From Batkoa obscura (taxonomy: Eukaryota > Entomophthoromycota > Entomophthoromycetes > Entomophthorales > Batkoaceae), in NCBI GenBank assembly GCA_030770535.1, contig JASVEC010000079.1, forward strand, positions 1 through 64,000: a stretch of DNA of 64,000 nucleotides, written 5' to 3'. Made by a program: the position numbers and the translations under genes. Every line of letters starts with the position of its first letter. Position 1 is the stretch's first letter. Shown here piece after piece: positions 23,476 through 35,383 of this stretch. The notes under the pieces were generated by a model. It did no database searches. It was not told where the DNA came from and saw only the letters and a program-made list of their open reading frames with translations.

Positions 23476-24230
23476 TTTGTTTACTTTACGCAGTCTATTA
23501 TTTTTGGAACAAGTTCTCAGTTTTTTACTTGGCATATTTATTATAATATACCCCACCTTTTGAATTTACAATTTTATTTAAAAAATATGGTTATCTGGTT
23601 CTTATAATAACATATAAAACTACGCATGATATAATATATATATTAAAATCACATAACACAATACATATTTTGACATAATAGCTATTTACGTCAATGCCAT
23701 ATACTACTTATAAATCACATCATGATTTGGCCAATGTATTAGGTTTTTGGTAATTCAAAATTTAAAATTTCTAAGAAAAGATTTGTGTTTTTCTATAAAT
23801 GTTGGTAGATTAAAAAATAATTTATCTAAATATAAATTAATCAAATATTAGTTAATGACAGCTATAATAATATACAAATTTATATTCTAAATCAGTACAG
23901 AATATTAACAAAACAGTTTTTAAACATCCACTTTTTAAATTTGAATCGAATAAAATTAGACCAAAGGGATAATACCTATAAATCAATTTATAAAAATCTA
24001 AAAATTATTAAAAATAAGACCAATTTTTTTCATTATCGCAATTATATATCCACCCATTTATAAACCTCTGTTTCCTAAATAATTTAAAATTAAATTAAAA
24101 TCAACTTAAAGATCAAATATAAAATATTTTAATTGTTAGTTTTACTGATACTTAGGATATTGGAGCGAAAGATTTAGAGCCAATTACTATCTAACAAATA
24201 ATGTAAGTTTATATTATTATTTATGTTTGC
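23476..24230. other. spacer upstream of ABC copy A
   Basis: The first about 150 bases are a diverged counterpart of the sequence upstream of copy B (for example TTATTATAAGAACCAGATAA in complement against TTATTATAAGAACTAGATAA at about 45341-45360). The remainder is AT-rich with nothing supported. Confidence 0.5.
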
Positions 24231-26159
24231 TCAAGCTTCAGGAAATCGAGAATAGTATATCTTCTCTGTGAGATACTTAGCAACCACTTGGCGTCCACCA
24301 AACCAACGACCATGTAAACCTTGAATGGCTCTTTGTGCTCCAGAAGTTGAATCGAATTTTATATAGATGTTGCCCTATAGATTGGTATTAAAGCAGTTTT
24401 AAATACTATTTTCAAACTTTGTTACCTTTGATTTTCCATCTAAAGAAATATGACGGATTCTGCCAAATTTGTTACATTCATCTTCAACTTCCTCTTCAAG
24501 TTCGGTTTCCCAATTCGGTTCAGTTTCACTAAAAGACGACATAAAATTACATAAGTATGTAAAGTAAATATAACTTACGTTTCTGGATCAAACATATTCT
24601 CTAACAAGATATAGCGAGAGATAGAAGGCGAGCTTGAGGATCTATTAAAGTGAATTAGTCAACGACAAAAATGAACTATGTTAGTTACTTTTCACCCTCA
24701 ACCACAATATCATCTTGTCTAGCTAATTTTTTCATAAGTTCAGTACGTGAATGAGAATTTAATGCTAATCCAGAATCTATATAAAATTAAAAATGTTATC
24801 AGCTTATCAAAGTAAAATATTACCAGCTTCATCAAGGCTAAATCCAGCATTATTCCCTTTATCTGAAACTAGCCCAACTTTAATCTATAAATGTTTATTT
24901 AAAGCTATAATTAATTTAGAAATTAAACTTACTGGTCTTCCACCAAGCTCAAATCCATTCATCTGAGCTAAAGCTGTCCTAGCATCTTCCATCCTTCTAT
25001 ATCTATAAATAAATTAGATATGATACCTCAATTTAATAACTATTTACTGAATAAAGGCATAGCCCCTTCCGCGCCCAGTAGCTATATCAGTAGGAAGCTC
25101 TATAAAATCAATAGGACCAAATGGATCAAAGAGCTGCTTTAAATCTTCTCTAGTAAGGTTAGGCTGAAGGTTTCCTACATATAATCTATGGTATGGCACT
25201 GATGAGGAGCTATTTGCATTATATACAGTATTAGCCTCAGCATATCGATTTTTTTCAGCTTCTGAAGCCTGAACAATAATAGGAATACCTAACAATTTTT
25301 GTCCAGAAAGTGCAATTGCTGGATCCACCGATGATACCGTGTAAAACTCAACATATCCCACTCTAATTAAATGTTCAGTATTCTGTATTATGTACAATTG
25401 TAAAAAAAATTACCCTTTAGATCTTCTAGAATTTCTATCTGAAACAATGCGTGCATCTCTTACCTTTCCAACTTGTGAAAAAAATTCTTTTAGTTCTCTG
25501 CTGGTAAGTCTGGCTGCTAACTGAGTACAAAATACAGTACGCTGGTCGCGATCATGTTCATCAACGATTGGTGATGGTGATCTAGTTGTTTTTTTAAAAA
25601 TTCTACCTTTGTATATAAAAATATATTCATACCTTGGCTTTACTGGAGATCTTGGACGACGTGACTCTCTATATCTATCATCTCGATCATCTCTCCTTCT
25701 TTCTCGTGATCTTTCTCTTCTATGTCTTCTTTCTCTAGAAGGAGAACGGCGAGACCTATGGCTTCTTCTTTCTCTTGATCTAGAACGATGTCTAGAAGAA
25801 CGATGAGTATGTGAACGAGAGTCACTACGATGTCTAATAATTTTATTAGAATTTAATAAAATTACTATTAAGAAATTGTACCTGCTACTAGATTCTCTAT
25901 CTTTATCTTTGCTTCTTTCTTTGTCTTTACTCCTGTGCCTTTCTTTATCTTCTCCCTTAGGCTCTTCTTTTTCACTTTCTTTAGCTACTTCCGGTTTTTT
26001 ATCCTTTGTAGCGTCGTCAGTATTTTCTACAACCATATTCGAGTTGGAAGCTTTATCATTCTAATAAAGATAGATTAACAGCTAGCTTTTGAATCCAAAA
26101 AACAACCCTACCTTATATGGTGCTTCTAACCAACTTTCAAGATCTAAATCGTCAGCCAT
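24231..26159 (-). CDS. RS-rich three-RRM splicing factor (RBM39/CAPER/Rsd1 type)
   Basis: Nuclear pre-mRNA splicing factor that couples U2AF and SF1-type proteins. Eleven exons (26112-26159, 25882-26060, 25633-25833, 25414-25581, 25048-25362, 24933-25002, 24824-24884, 24689-24776, 24579-24641, 24426-24528, 24231-24374) give 479 residues. It starts [17 protein letters not shown] Lys/Glu tract and an Arg/Ser/His-rich region fill about residues 20-145. RRM1 carries [20 protein letters not shown] (about 155-235); RRM2 carries [20 protein letters not shown] and RGRGYAFIQ (about 257-335). A linker follows, with [15 protein letters not shown]-terminal RRM3 of U2AF-homology type contains NIYIKFDS and [10 protein letters not shown] and ends SRFPEA. 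Layout and length match fungal Rsd1 and animal RBM39. All exon phases close, so the gene is intact. Minor open frames on the opposite strand are shadows of the RS repeat. Confidence 0.95.
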
Positions 26160-26973
26160 TGTAAAAAATTTATTAATGTAAACTACTAATAAGTTTAACC
26201 TGTTTGAAAATAAATCAAAAAATAAAATTACAAAATCTTGCTTTCTTTATCCTTTTTTTTCTAATATACTTGATTTGATTGGTTGCTTTTTTCCTTCTGC
26301 TTTTTCACCCTATTTTTTCAATAGCAAGTAAATAATGGTTTTTAATAATTAGGCTACTGCTACTGTATTCCCTAGCTAAACCAGTAGCTTAATAATTGAA
26401 AGAGTGAGAATAAAAGTTATTCATTATTCTATCAATACCTTCTATACAAGTAAAGTTATTGATGAAAGCTTATTTTTAAAAGTTATTTTTGCAAACAAAG
26501 TTTGATTAGGACTTAAATTTTTGCAATCAAATTAACAAAATTGTAGCAAAAAAAGCAATTCTTGAATTGGGTTTGATTAATAAATTTTTTTAAATCAAAT
26601 CAATTATAAAAATGTCTTTATCAAAAAGAATAAGCAAAGTAAAATTTAGTCATTATCATAATCAAGAAATAATCACTTCACTAAAATTATAATATAAAAA
26701 TTCTAAAAATAGATAACTAAAAATAGTCTATTCATAGAACTACCTTTTTATATATTGCATATTATACCTATATCAAGTAAAACAATTACCTATGTTAAAG
26801 AAACCTAAAGTAATTACACTGGTTCTAAGATCAACTTAAGAAGACTAAAACTCTATTGGCACAAGCCTAATAAAATATGAAAAAACATGAGAAAAACATA
26901 GTAAAGTCCTTGATTGTATAGCGATAAAAATAATTGTAGATATACAAAAAATTCTTTATTATCTAGAAAAATC
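26160..26973. other. intergenic spacer
   Basis: Promoter side of the splicing factor and 3' side of the membrane-protein gene; AT-rich, no further feature seen. Confidence 0.4.
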
Positions 26974-27654
26974 TTAAAAATTTAATGCCTGTCTTTCCCA
27001 CATTTGAGATTCTCTACGTTTAGCTTTAAACCTAAGATACAGTCTCACGGACGAAGTGAGTAAAATAATTGCTAGTAACCCTTGTAACGCCCCGGAAATA
27101 AAACCACAAATAACACTCCAATCACCAGCACTACACATTGGATAAATAATATCATAAATAAACTTTGGCATTGGTTGAAGTTGAGCTGGTGGATTTCTTA
27201 ATGGCATACAAGTAGCTGCCCATAAATCATGTCTAGCCAATTGTCGTGATTTAGGAATTTGGAATACAGAGGATCCATAAAAACATAAAGCAGAGAATAC
27301 AATGGCTCCAATGATTTCTACAATTAATGAAGTGGTGCTTATTTTACCGGCCAATTTGTTAGAACGTAGATAAGATAACATGACTAAGCATGAAAAGAGA
27401 CAACTTACACAAGCAACGCCTAATAATACATAACTGGGTGTTAAGTTAAGAGTGGAAGGAAACAAATTCTGGACTTGAGTGTTGTCATTCGCATCGATAA
27501 AAGTGAAAGTAGCATCTTTATACATGTTATAGAATACCAACATAATGGATACAGTTGTGACAATAAACATATTACATAATAGATCTAAGGATCGGGACAG
27601 TAAACGTCCCCTTCTGATAAATGTTTTTAATCTTAAATCACTAGAGTTAGCCAT
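26974..27654 (-). CDS. four-pass membrane protein (fungal, MARVEL/SUR7-like topology)
   Basis: Single-exon gene of 226 residues. Hydropathy by eye gives four membrane segments: about 26-42 (NMFIVTTVSIMLVFY), 74-95 (VLLGVACVSCLFSCLVML), 107-127 (LIVEIIGAIVFSALCFYG) and 179-203 (VICGFISGALQGLLAIILL). Both termini are basic (RRGRLLSR; RFKAKRRESQ) and so probably cytosolic. The second extracytosolic loop has two Cys (CMPLRNPP and PMCSAGDW) that could form a disulfide. I do not recognise an exact family; the topology resembles MARVEL-domain or SUR7/PalI-type plasma-membrane proteins of fungi. No intron is needed. Spacing to neighbours is wide (about 0.8 and 2.6 kb), so no co-regulation is implied. 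Confidence 0.75.
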   Translation of the reverse strand: MANSSDLRLKTFIRRGRLLSRSLDLLCNMFIVTTVSIMLVFYNMYKDATFTFIDANDNTQVQNLFPSTLNLTPSYVLLGVACVSCLFSCLVMLSYLRSNKLAGKISTTSLIVEIIGAIVFSALCFYGSSVFQIPKSRQLARHDLWAATCMPLRNPPAQLQPMPKFIYDIIYPMCSAGDWSVICGFISGALQGLLAIILLTSSVRLYLRFKAKRRESQMWERQALNF

Positions 27655-30312
27655 ATTTTATATTGTTTAATATATTAATTTTAAATAAAATTATGGGCTT
27701 GGAAATAGAAAGTGATGTTTATATAATTATTCATTCTAGGTTTTTTCTCCTCAAATCCATAAATGCTCACCATTTAATTTAGTTTTTAGTTTAAGGATTG
27801 AATAATATTTGATTTATTCTGAATTATGCCGTCTTTTGAATCTTTAAAATATCTTAATATATTAAGTATATAGTTAAGCTGTTGATATTTAGTAAATTTT
27901 TAACTATCATTTAATCTAAAGATTATATACATACTATATGAGCCTACTTATTACTTTATTTTTAGCTATATTAATATATCGAATATCTTTCATTTTTACA
28001 AAAAAACTTTATACAAATCGACTAACTTTATTTTTCCGAAACTATAGACTAGAACAGGTGTAATAAATAAAATCTATTTTTAGTTTGCTTAATAAACTCA
28101 AAAGTTTAAAAAGTTTATTAATCTATGATTTAGCACATTGACACTCTAATTTTGAATCTAAGTGTAACATCAACTAAATACTTGAATAAGATTGATAGTT
28201 TAGTTATATTGTTTAAATTGATTTACTCTTAGCTGTTTATATAGTTGATACAAGTTAGATAATAGTCCACGGAGCTTGCTTTGATTTTTATTTAACTTTG
28301 AGGTTTCTAAGCTCAAGGGGAAATTAAATACCATAAAAAATAAATGTTAAAAAATTGATATCCTTAAATCATTCATTAAAAATTATATGGTAACATTCAT
28401 TAATAACGTCTTTACTTATTAAAAGAATCAAAAGGTTGCTATTATTGAATTAATCACCAACTATTGCTGTCAATATTTTAAAAAATTATTTTGTTAAAAA
28501 TGATAAGGTTATTGACTACAACAGTAAGTATCTAAAATAATTTCATTTCCATAAAGCCCAATATTAATGTTAAAGAAATTATAATTCACATAATCTGGGA
28601 TGTTTCATTTTAATTAACAGATGAATAAAAGAAAAAACAACTTAATAAAAAGAAATAACCCTTGAGTTATTCAAAAGCTAGTCATTTTTACAGCTTGAAT
28701 ACTCTTATTATTTACTTATGCAGTTCTACCTTTCATTTAAGGGTAAATTTTTAGATATAGATCTTGTTGAAAGTTAAGAGGATTAGGCTTTGAAAGAAAC
28801 AACTAGAAATAAGAGCCGAAGAGTCTTCAAAAAACTGTACATTTGAATGTAAATAAAAGTAAGTAGTGGCATTTTAACATAAAGCTTATTTTAAAATTCT
28901 GCATGAATTATTTTTTTATAAAAGGCTAAAAAAATATTAACGAACATTTCAAATTTAATTAAAAAATGTCAACTTAAAATTGGATATTTTAAATTTGGCA
29001 ACATAATTGTCTTTTAAAGTAATAATAGTAATAGCGAGTTAATGAGTTTATAAGGTTATTTGTTATTATTTTAAAACATTTAGCAATAAAGTTAATTACA
29101 TAATATTAATATAATCGAAGTGAGCTTTTCGAAAAGATATAATTGGTTCGAGTGTTTAATATTTATTGTATATAATTTTATCTTAATTCCTTTTTATCCC
29201 AACATCTTAACATCTTGAAACAAATAAACTATGAAAAAATTAGCCTTCAGAATCCCTCCATAAATAGCATAAACTAATCTCAAACAATAACTAACCATCA
29301 TTAAAATAGAATCTAATCAACCTATTCTTCAATTCTGTTAAACTTGTTATTTCTCTTATATTATTAATTCAATCCACGTTATCCTCTGGTGACACCTAAT
29401 CCATCAAGATATCAAATATAGTTGTACTATTCTTGAACCTTAACCCTTTCCCGCATTTAGAAATTTTCGAGAAACTGGTGATATATTTTTTTAATAATGA
29501 GGTTTATTCAACCTTTTGATTATCTTTTACTCTATCATATTTTTTATACTTTAACTCAATCTTACTTTATTGGGCTCAAATTAAATTATGAAATCCAAAA
29601 TTAAGGTTGATACAAGCGTTCCAGCTTATTGAAGCCCCGAGTTGCGGTAATTTTTAGAGTCAACCGTTTGTTCTATTAATTTTTTTGAAGCCTAATTCAT
29701 GTTTCGACTTGATTTTGACTTTAATTTTATTCTTAAATAAGTAGTTAATTAGGTCTCAATAAAGCAGCAGTAGCTGTAATCATTTGTTTTGGACTAAGGA
29801 ATAAATTGGGATGGTTTTTTTTCATAAGTATCAGCTAAAAAGAAAAGTTGGGATTACTAATAGTTTGATGTTATTATCTGGTAGTATTAGATTAACTTTA
29901 TTTGTGAAGTTATAATGTGAGTTAGGGGAAGGTAGTTTCTTGTGTTGTTATCATTTAAAGAATAGAAGTAAGGGGTTTCCTATGGTATATTTCATCTCAC
30001 AACAAAGTGAGCCTTAAGAATCTCTTCTGGTTTCTCGGATACTTTTAATGATTACAGTTATGATTTTTATTGAATAAACTTGTTAAAACGCTGGATTTGG
30101 AAATTTTAAAAACAGCGAAATTTAAAGATTTGTAAGAAAAGTGAAGTTAAACACCAAATCAAATATCAAATAGCTATTTGTGGTAAGTTTGAGTTTTAAT
30201 AAGTGATATGAAAAGTGTCAAGATGATGAGAATATATAAATAAAGCATTAAAAGTATTCAAGTAAGAAGATTTAAAAAAATTATCATTTTTGTTATAATA
30301 ACTTTTGAAACC
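27655..30312. other. 2.6-kb gene-poor spacer
   Basis: AT-rich throughout with no supported gene. A diverged repeat at about 29600-29790 has a partner at about 40330-40520. No MITE copies lie in this stretch, unlike the left part of the window. Confidence 0.5.
29600..29790 (+). repeat. dispersed repeat of unknown type, copy 1
   Basis: Alignable by eye with 40330-40520 in the same orientation: shared landmarks are TAATTTTTAG/TGATTTTTAG, TTTTTTGAAGCCTA/TTTTTAAGGCCTA, TTGATTTTG/CTGATTTTA, TTCTTAAATAAG/TTCTCAAATAAG and AATAAAGC...TAGCTGTAA. Roughly two thirds identical. Each copy lies upstream of an alkaline ceramidase gene region, so it may mark an old segmental duplication. No open frame. Confidence 0.5.
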
Positions 30313-32311
30313 ATGTTGACACTCCTCTGTTTATTATTAACTAGCTATTATTTTTATAAAGTAAAATCATATTTATTAAAGTGTAATCCAACATCAAACT
30401 TACTGTGCAATTAGTTATACAATGTCATTTACAACCATCCATTGAGCAAGATACCTGGTCCAATCTCTCACTTGATCTTCCCGTATATGATGAATATTTA
30501 TATAATCTTAGGAAGCAGTCATAAGAAAATATTAAGTTTACATGAAGAGTATGGAAAAGTAGTCCGATTAGGATGGAATAGAGTGTCATTTTCAGATGAA
30601 GAGGCAATGAAACAAATTTATTCTACCTATAATTATAAAAAAGATAGAATGTATTCAGATTTCGATATTAATGGAGAAAATATATTTACTACTAGGTAAC
30701 AATATAAGATATAAGGTGTTTTTATGTATAATTACTAATGCTTTTTTAAGGGATAAATCCATTCATCGAATAAGAGTAATTTTAGAAATTATATTTTTTT
30801 GTACTATTAATTAGTTGTTTATTTGTTTATATTAGAAATCCATCATTGGTCCAAGTTTTTCCAATCAAAATATATTAGGCTATGAGAATACAATTAAACA
30901 ATTGATTACTACAATAATAGAGAAAGTGGAAATTAATATTAATCAAAATCAATCGGTTGATTTAACTAAATATTTTAATTCTTTAACTATGGTGAATATT
31001 ATATATACTAATGTTAATAGTATTCTTTTATTAATATATTTACTTTATCATAATAGGACATGATAGGGGAATTATGTTTTGGTAAAAATTTTGATATATT
31101 AAAAACTGGACATCATCCCATTTTAAGCTATATTAAAAGTTTATTGATTTATTCAGCTTTAGTAAGAACACACTTTACATAATAACAATCGCAATACTAA
31201 ATAGATTAAATTAATGTAGACCATTGTGTTCCCTTTTTTTAAAAATTATCAATTAGATGGGGTAAAGAAGTTATATGAAGTAAATACAATTATCAATTTA
31301 TTATATTATTAATTAAATTAATTATTTTTGTTATATTTTAGTTTACCCATCAAGCAATCGAAAACTCAAACCCAAAAAAGAATACAATATTACAAGCTAT
31401 TATCAATGGAAAAAGTTCAGAAACTAATGAAAAATTAACGAATGATGAAATTGTAGAAGAAGCTTTAGCTCAAATGTAATACTATATTACTAATAATATT
31501 TAAATTATTTTATATTAACTTAATCCTTTTGCAGTCTTGTAGGTACTGATACCACTGCTAATACTTTAAGTTGGTAAGTTTATCTTATATTTTAATGTCA
31601 TACAATAGCTTAATCCAAACTCTTTCAAAAGGGTATTTTATTTATTATTGAAAAACCCGGAATGTATGAAAAAATTAAGGGATGAAATAAAACAACAATT
31701 TAATACTATTGAGGATATAAATTACTCTCAATGTAAAGAATCATGTGTTTATTTGAATGCTGTAATCAATGAAACTTTAAGATTATATCCAGCAGCTGCA
31801 GGTGATTTGCCTAGAATGGTACCCAAGGGTGGAAGTACTATCTTAGATTATTATTTACCAGAAGAGGTAAATTTATTTTGTTTAATACATAAAAATCAAA
31901 TAAGATCAATATTAATAATGATTGTTTTTAAAATAGACTTCAGTAGCAGTCAATTTATATGCTTTACATCGATTATCTTCATTTTGGGAGCAATCTGATA
32001 AATTTTTACCTGAAAGATGGATTAAAGATGGTAAGCTCCAATCTTTAAAAAATTATTCGCCTTTTTTAATTGGGCCAAGAGCTTGTATTGGGAGAAAGTA
32101 AATTGATTTTTATACATTGTTTATACATCTGAATTAATATTTTTATTATAATAATATTAGTTTGGCTTGGTTAGAATTATATCTTACAGTAGCATCCTTA
32201 CTTTTTAACTTTAATTTCAAATTGGAACAAGAATTGGAAATTAATGATAAATTTCATGTTGTTTTGGCCTTGGATACTCCTTTAATTGTTAATGCATCTT
32301 TAATAAATTAA
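30313..32311 (+). CDS. cytochrome P450 (intron-rich)
   Basis: Haem-thiolate monooxygenase, membrane-anchored by its N-terminus (MLTLLCLLLTSYYFYK). Eleven exons: 30313-30360, 30415-30695, 30751-30775, 30836-30991, 31057-31161, 31220-31279, 31342-31475, 31535-31573, 31632-31866, 31937-32097 and 32161-32311, giving 464 residues in one frame. Marks: proline-rich hinge SKIPGP, helix-C region SIHRIR, I-helix oxygen-binding motif VGTDTT (272-277), K-helix ETLR (Glu330, Arg333), PERW (with Arg388), and haem loop FLIGPRACIG with Cys411 as the iron ligand. All P450 signatures are present, so it is probably active. It resembles fungal CYP families acting on small hydrophobic substrates; I cannot name the CYP family. 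It converges on the ceramidase gene, with 148 bases between their stops. Confidence 0.93.
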
Positions 32312-32459
32312 AATGAAATTATATTAAAATATTGATAGTTTATATACTTTTGTTTATTCGTAAACTTTGATAAAATGATATGATGTGATGACTGAGATTA
32401 TATTAATATAGCATAATAAAATATATTAATTTGAATTAAACATTACTCTTAAACTTCAG

Positions 32460-33254
32460 TTATATCTTTAACTCCTCCTTACTACTTTTAACTAAGAATG
32501 GTAAACCATAATAAAATACAATTTCACTAGGAATAAATTTAAATCTATTTTGATGTAAATAATTAGAATAAATAATCAAATGATAAATTCCTAAAGAAAC
32601 AAACACATGCCATAAAGCATGAAAAGCTGGATAACCTAAGTTTTGAATATACCAATTACAAGCTTTAGTATCAATAATCCAAACACAAGAAGCAATAAAA
32701 TAAAACAAAAACCCTCTTTTAAATAATTTACCAGCATTTGATTGTCTTTCGTTTTTTAAATAGTGTTGAAACCCCATAAAGATTGATATATAAGTAGTAA
32801 TAACAAAACACAATCTAAAAAGATTAGCTTGTAATTCCCCTTGAAACACAGCTGTAATTACCGTTGCTGACAAAGAATAAAAAAATATCAATAAAGATAC
32901 CCAACTAGGACAATTTTGTAATCGAGTATCTAAAGTTAAATTAAACATTAAAGCGGAAGTCCATAACATAGGTAATTCATCTAACATTTGAGTATAATAT
33001 TTTAGACTCATATGAAATAAGATACTTCCGATTCCTATTATTGTTATCATATGAAAACTGAATTTTTGTTTCCAATGTGTACTATGGTTAATACGTGCTC
33101 CCATTTCGCCTATAATCACCATGGCTAAAGAAGAAAGAGTATTGAGGGTTTCAGCTACATATGGAGAATGAACATAATTTGGTTCACACCAATCAACAGA
33201 GGAAGTGATTTCACCCCAATAGCCTGGAGCAGAAGAGGTTGTGTTTAAAAACAT
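32460..33254 (-). CDS. alkaline ceramidase, paralog 1
   Basis: Integral ER/Golgi membrane enzyme of the CREST superfamily (yeast YPC1/YDC1, animal ACER) that splits ceramide into sphingoid base and fatty acid. Single exon, 264 residues. Conserved marks are GYWGEITSSVDWCEPNY near the N-terminus, GSILFHMSLKY (first zinc-site His), DELPMLW, and the C-terminal FHALWHVFVSLGIYHL with its two His residues. Six to seven hydrophobic segments fill the rest. Length is typical (YPC1 316, ACER3 267). A closely similar paralog lies at 41480-42292 on the same strand. Neither has introns, unlike most neighbours. Confidence 0.93.
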   Translation of the reverse strand: MFLNTTSSAPGYWGEITSSVDWCEPNYVHSPYVAETLNTLSSLAMVIIGEMGARINHSTHWKQKFSFHMITIIGIGSILFHMSLKYYTQMLDELPMLWTSALMFNLTLDTRLQNCPSWVSLLIFFYSLSATVITAVFQGELQANLFRLCFVITTYISIFMGFQHYLKNERQSNAGKLFKRGFLFYFIASCVWIIDTKACNWYIQNLGYPAFHALWHVFVSLGIYHLIIYSNYLHQNRFKFIPSEIVFYYGLPFLVKSSKEELKI

Positions 33255-34451
33255 GTCTAACTTTTGAAAGTGAAGATTAAATAAGTGAAGGTGTGTTTTT
33301 TCCTTTTTATACTTTTCAATAGTTGATTTCTAATCATTTAATGATTAATTGATTTAATAAAATTCTAAACTTGAACTTCTTGTTTGAGTTTTTTAGTTAC
33401 GTTTAACTTCCAAATTTAGAATTATATGGTTATTTAATATGAGCCTTATTAAAAATCTCGTTTACTTATTAAATAAACTTAATAAATTAATACAAATCAT
33501 TTTATTACTATAATTTATTATATTTTCGTTAACCTTATATTAAGTTGTGTAACAAAAACATACATCCAACTACTGCTTACTTTTATATAACATTATTTAT
33601 ATTTATCAATTGCTAAAGATGTTTTAACTTTCATCCATGGCAAAACATATTTTAAGTTTTAGTTTATCCTAAGCTTAAAAGTAGTAGTAATAATTGGCTA
33701 GAGATGACATCATAAATCAGTGAATTTAGTTAAAAAGAATATTAGGTTTATAGTTTATTAAGCTATTAATTTATTTGAAAGATGATGATGATGGTAGAAG
33801 TATCAGTTAATAATTATAAAGTATAATTAGTTCTTCTTTGCTTTAATTCAAGACTATTCAGAGTTGACTAAAATTACAATTTGAAATTCGTTTTCAAATC
33901 TATGTTGAATTTTTTTACACTTCCCAATAATTAAATTTGCTATTTTTTGATTTTACCATTTTACCATAGAAAACTTTACACCACCAAAAACAAATCTATT
34001 TTCTCTTGGTGTCTCTATTAATTAATCATTATTTAAGGTATCTTTAGGAATAAATAAGTAAGGCCTTTGGATCCTTTGAAGTGTTCTAAAAAATTAAAAA
34101 TTAGGAATTAAAATCAAATATGCTTTCAAGTCATATCTGTATTCAAAATAATAGTTATATTCTACCAAGAATTTGACCAAATTTCCAAGTTATTTTGGGC
34201 AAATCTATTGTTGTTGGAAGCTTATTGAATACTTAGAAGGATTCTTCAATGATCCTATTCTTTTCGAATAAGATATTTTTTATTGAAGCTACATGCTTTC
34301 GATATTGGCAACTTAATGATTGTTGATAAATTGATAATTAATTTCTTTTAAAAAATTTATAGATTATAGTTATAATTAGATTACTTGGCGCAATATGGAT
34401 TAAAGGAGTCCAAACATTTGATATTTTTGATAGTTGATAATTTATTAATAT

Positions 34452-34532
34452 GGAAATGTATTTTTGTGCCTAAGAATTTTATTAACAACTTTTCCACTTA
34501 AATGGAAATTTGTAAAAAGGTCAAAGTGTGTC
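34452..34532 (+). mobile_element. MITE copy 21 (shortened)
   Basis: The left half is intact (TGTATTTTTGTGCCTAAGAA, then TTTTCCACTTAAATGG) but the AGCGCT core is missing and the right end is diverged. ATAT precedes it. Confidence 0.6.
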
Positions 34533-34539
34533 AATATTT

Positions 34540-34585
34540 GGGAGTGTTTTTTGACTTCACTACTTTTTCCATTTTTAAGCGCTAA
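34540..34585 (-). mobile_element. MITE copy 22 (half element)
   Basis: Starts GGGAGTGTTTTTTGACTTCA and runs to the central AAGCGCT, then stops matching. A truncated reversed copy 7 bases from copy 21. Confidence 0.65.
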
Positions 34586-34649
34586 GTATTTGTTTAAAAT
34601 AAAACTAACTTTTAATAAAATTAAATTTACTTTTTTAACAGCATATATG

Positions 34650-34698
34650 TGATTTCATTACTTTGTATTTGAGTAAAAGGTTGTTAGTAAAATTCTTA
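34650..34698 (-). mobile_element. MITE copy 23 (fragment)
   Basis: GATTTCATTACTTTG, TATTTGAGTAAAAGG and TTGTTAGTAAAATTCTTA match the reversed consensus with the core deleted. Confidence 0.55.
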
Positions 34699-35335
34699 TA
34701 TAGTGTTATACTTTGTTGAAAAATTCGTTTCAATTGTTCATATAATGCAATAAATCATTATACAAAACGTTTGTGAAAGTGTGCTATAAAGTTCATTTTT
34801 GAAACTAAAGATACTTTTATAAAAAATATTTTTGAAAGTCATTGTTATCACAATAGAAAAGTAATAATTACATTTTAACTCAACGCTTTAATATTATGAC
34901 ATTAGAATTACTTGTTATATAGTTTACTTTAAAATTGGGCTAAAAAAGTTTTTTATAAGATTTGATACAGTTGGGGTGACTTGTTACTTATAATAATTGA
35001 AATAAATTAGAATCTAAACAAAGGTAAAGTAAAATGAAGATAATGCCTGTTTTTTGTCTGCAATCATTATAAACATTAAATAAATACCTAGATAAAAGTA
35101 TGTCATTATTTAAAAGTTGGTATACTCACACACAATGAAATGAATGCTTTTGAAACTTTAATGTTAATTATGAGTTTAAAAAAGAACTAAAATTATTTTA
35201 GCCAATAGCACATTTGGATTGAAATTGTCTCAATGCAAATAAAAACCTCATTATTTGATTAAATTATGTATAATTATTATTGTAATAAACGAAATTTAAA
35301 TACAATAATGTAAATAAAGCAAGTAATTAAAATAC

Positions 35336-35343
35336 TATATAAA
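35336..35343 (+). promoter_or_regulatory. TATA box of the intronless P450
   Basis: TATATAAA 41 bases upstream of the ATG at 35384, a usual spacing for a fungal TATA element with a very short leader. Confidence 0.5.
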
Positions 35344-35383
35344 CTCATAAATTTCTACCTTAAATAATTATAATTTTATAATA

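Larger units (their letters stand above)
33255..35335. other. gene-poor spacer with MITE fragments
   Basis: AT-rich, no supported gene. Three partial MITEs lie at 34452-34698. Confidence 0.45.

Noticed and set aside
25609-26064. Leu/Ser/Arg-rich open frames opposite and out of frame with the RBM39-like gene
   Set aside because: Mirror images of the RS repeat region; the conserved three-RRM gene explains this sequence.
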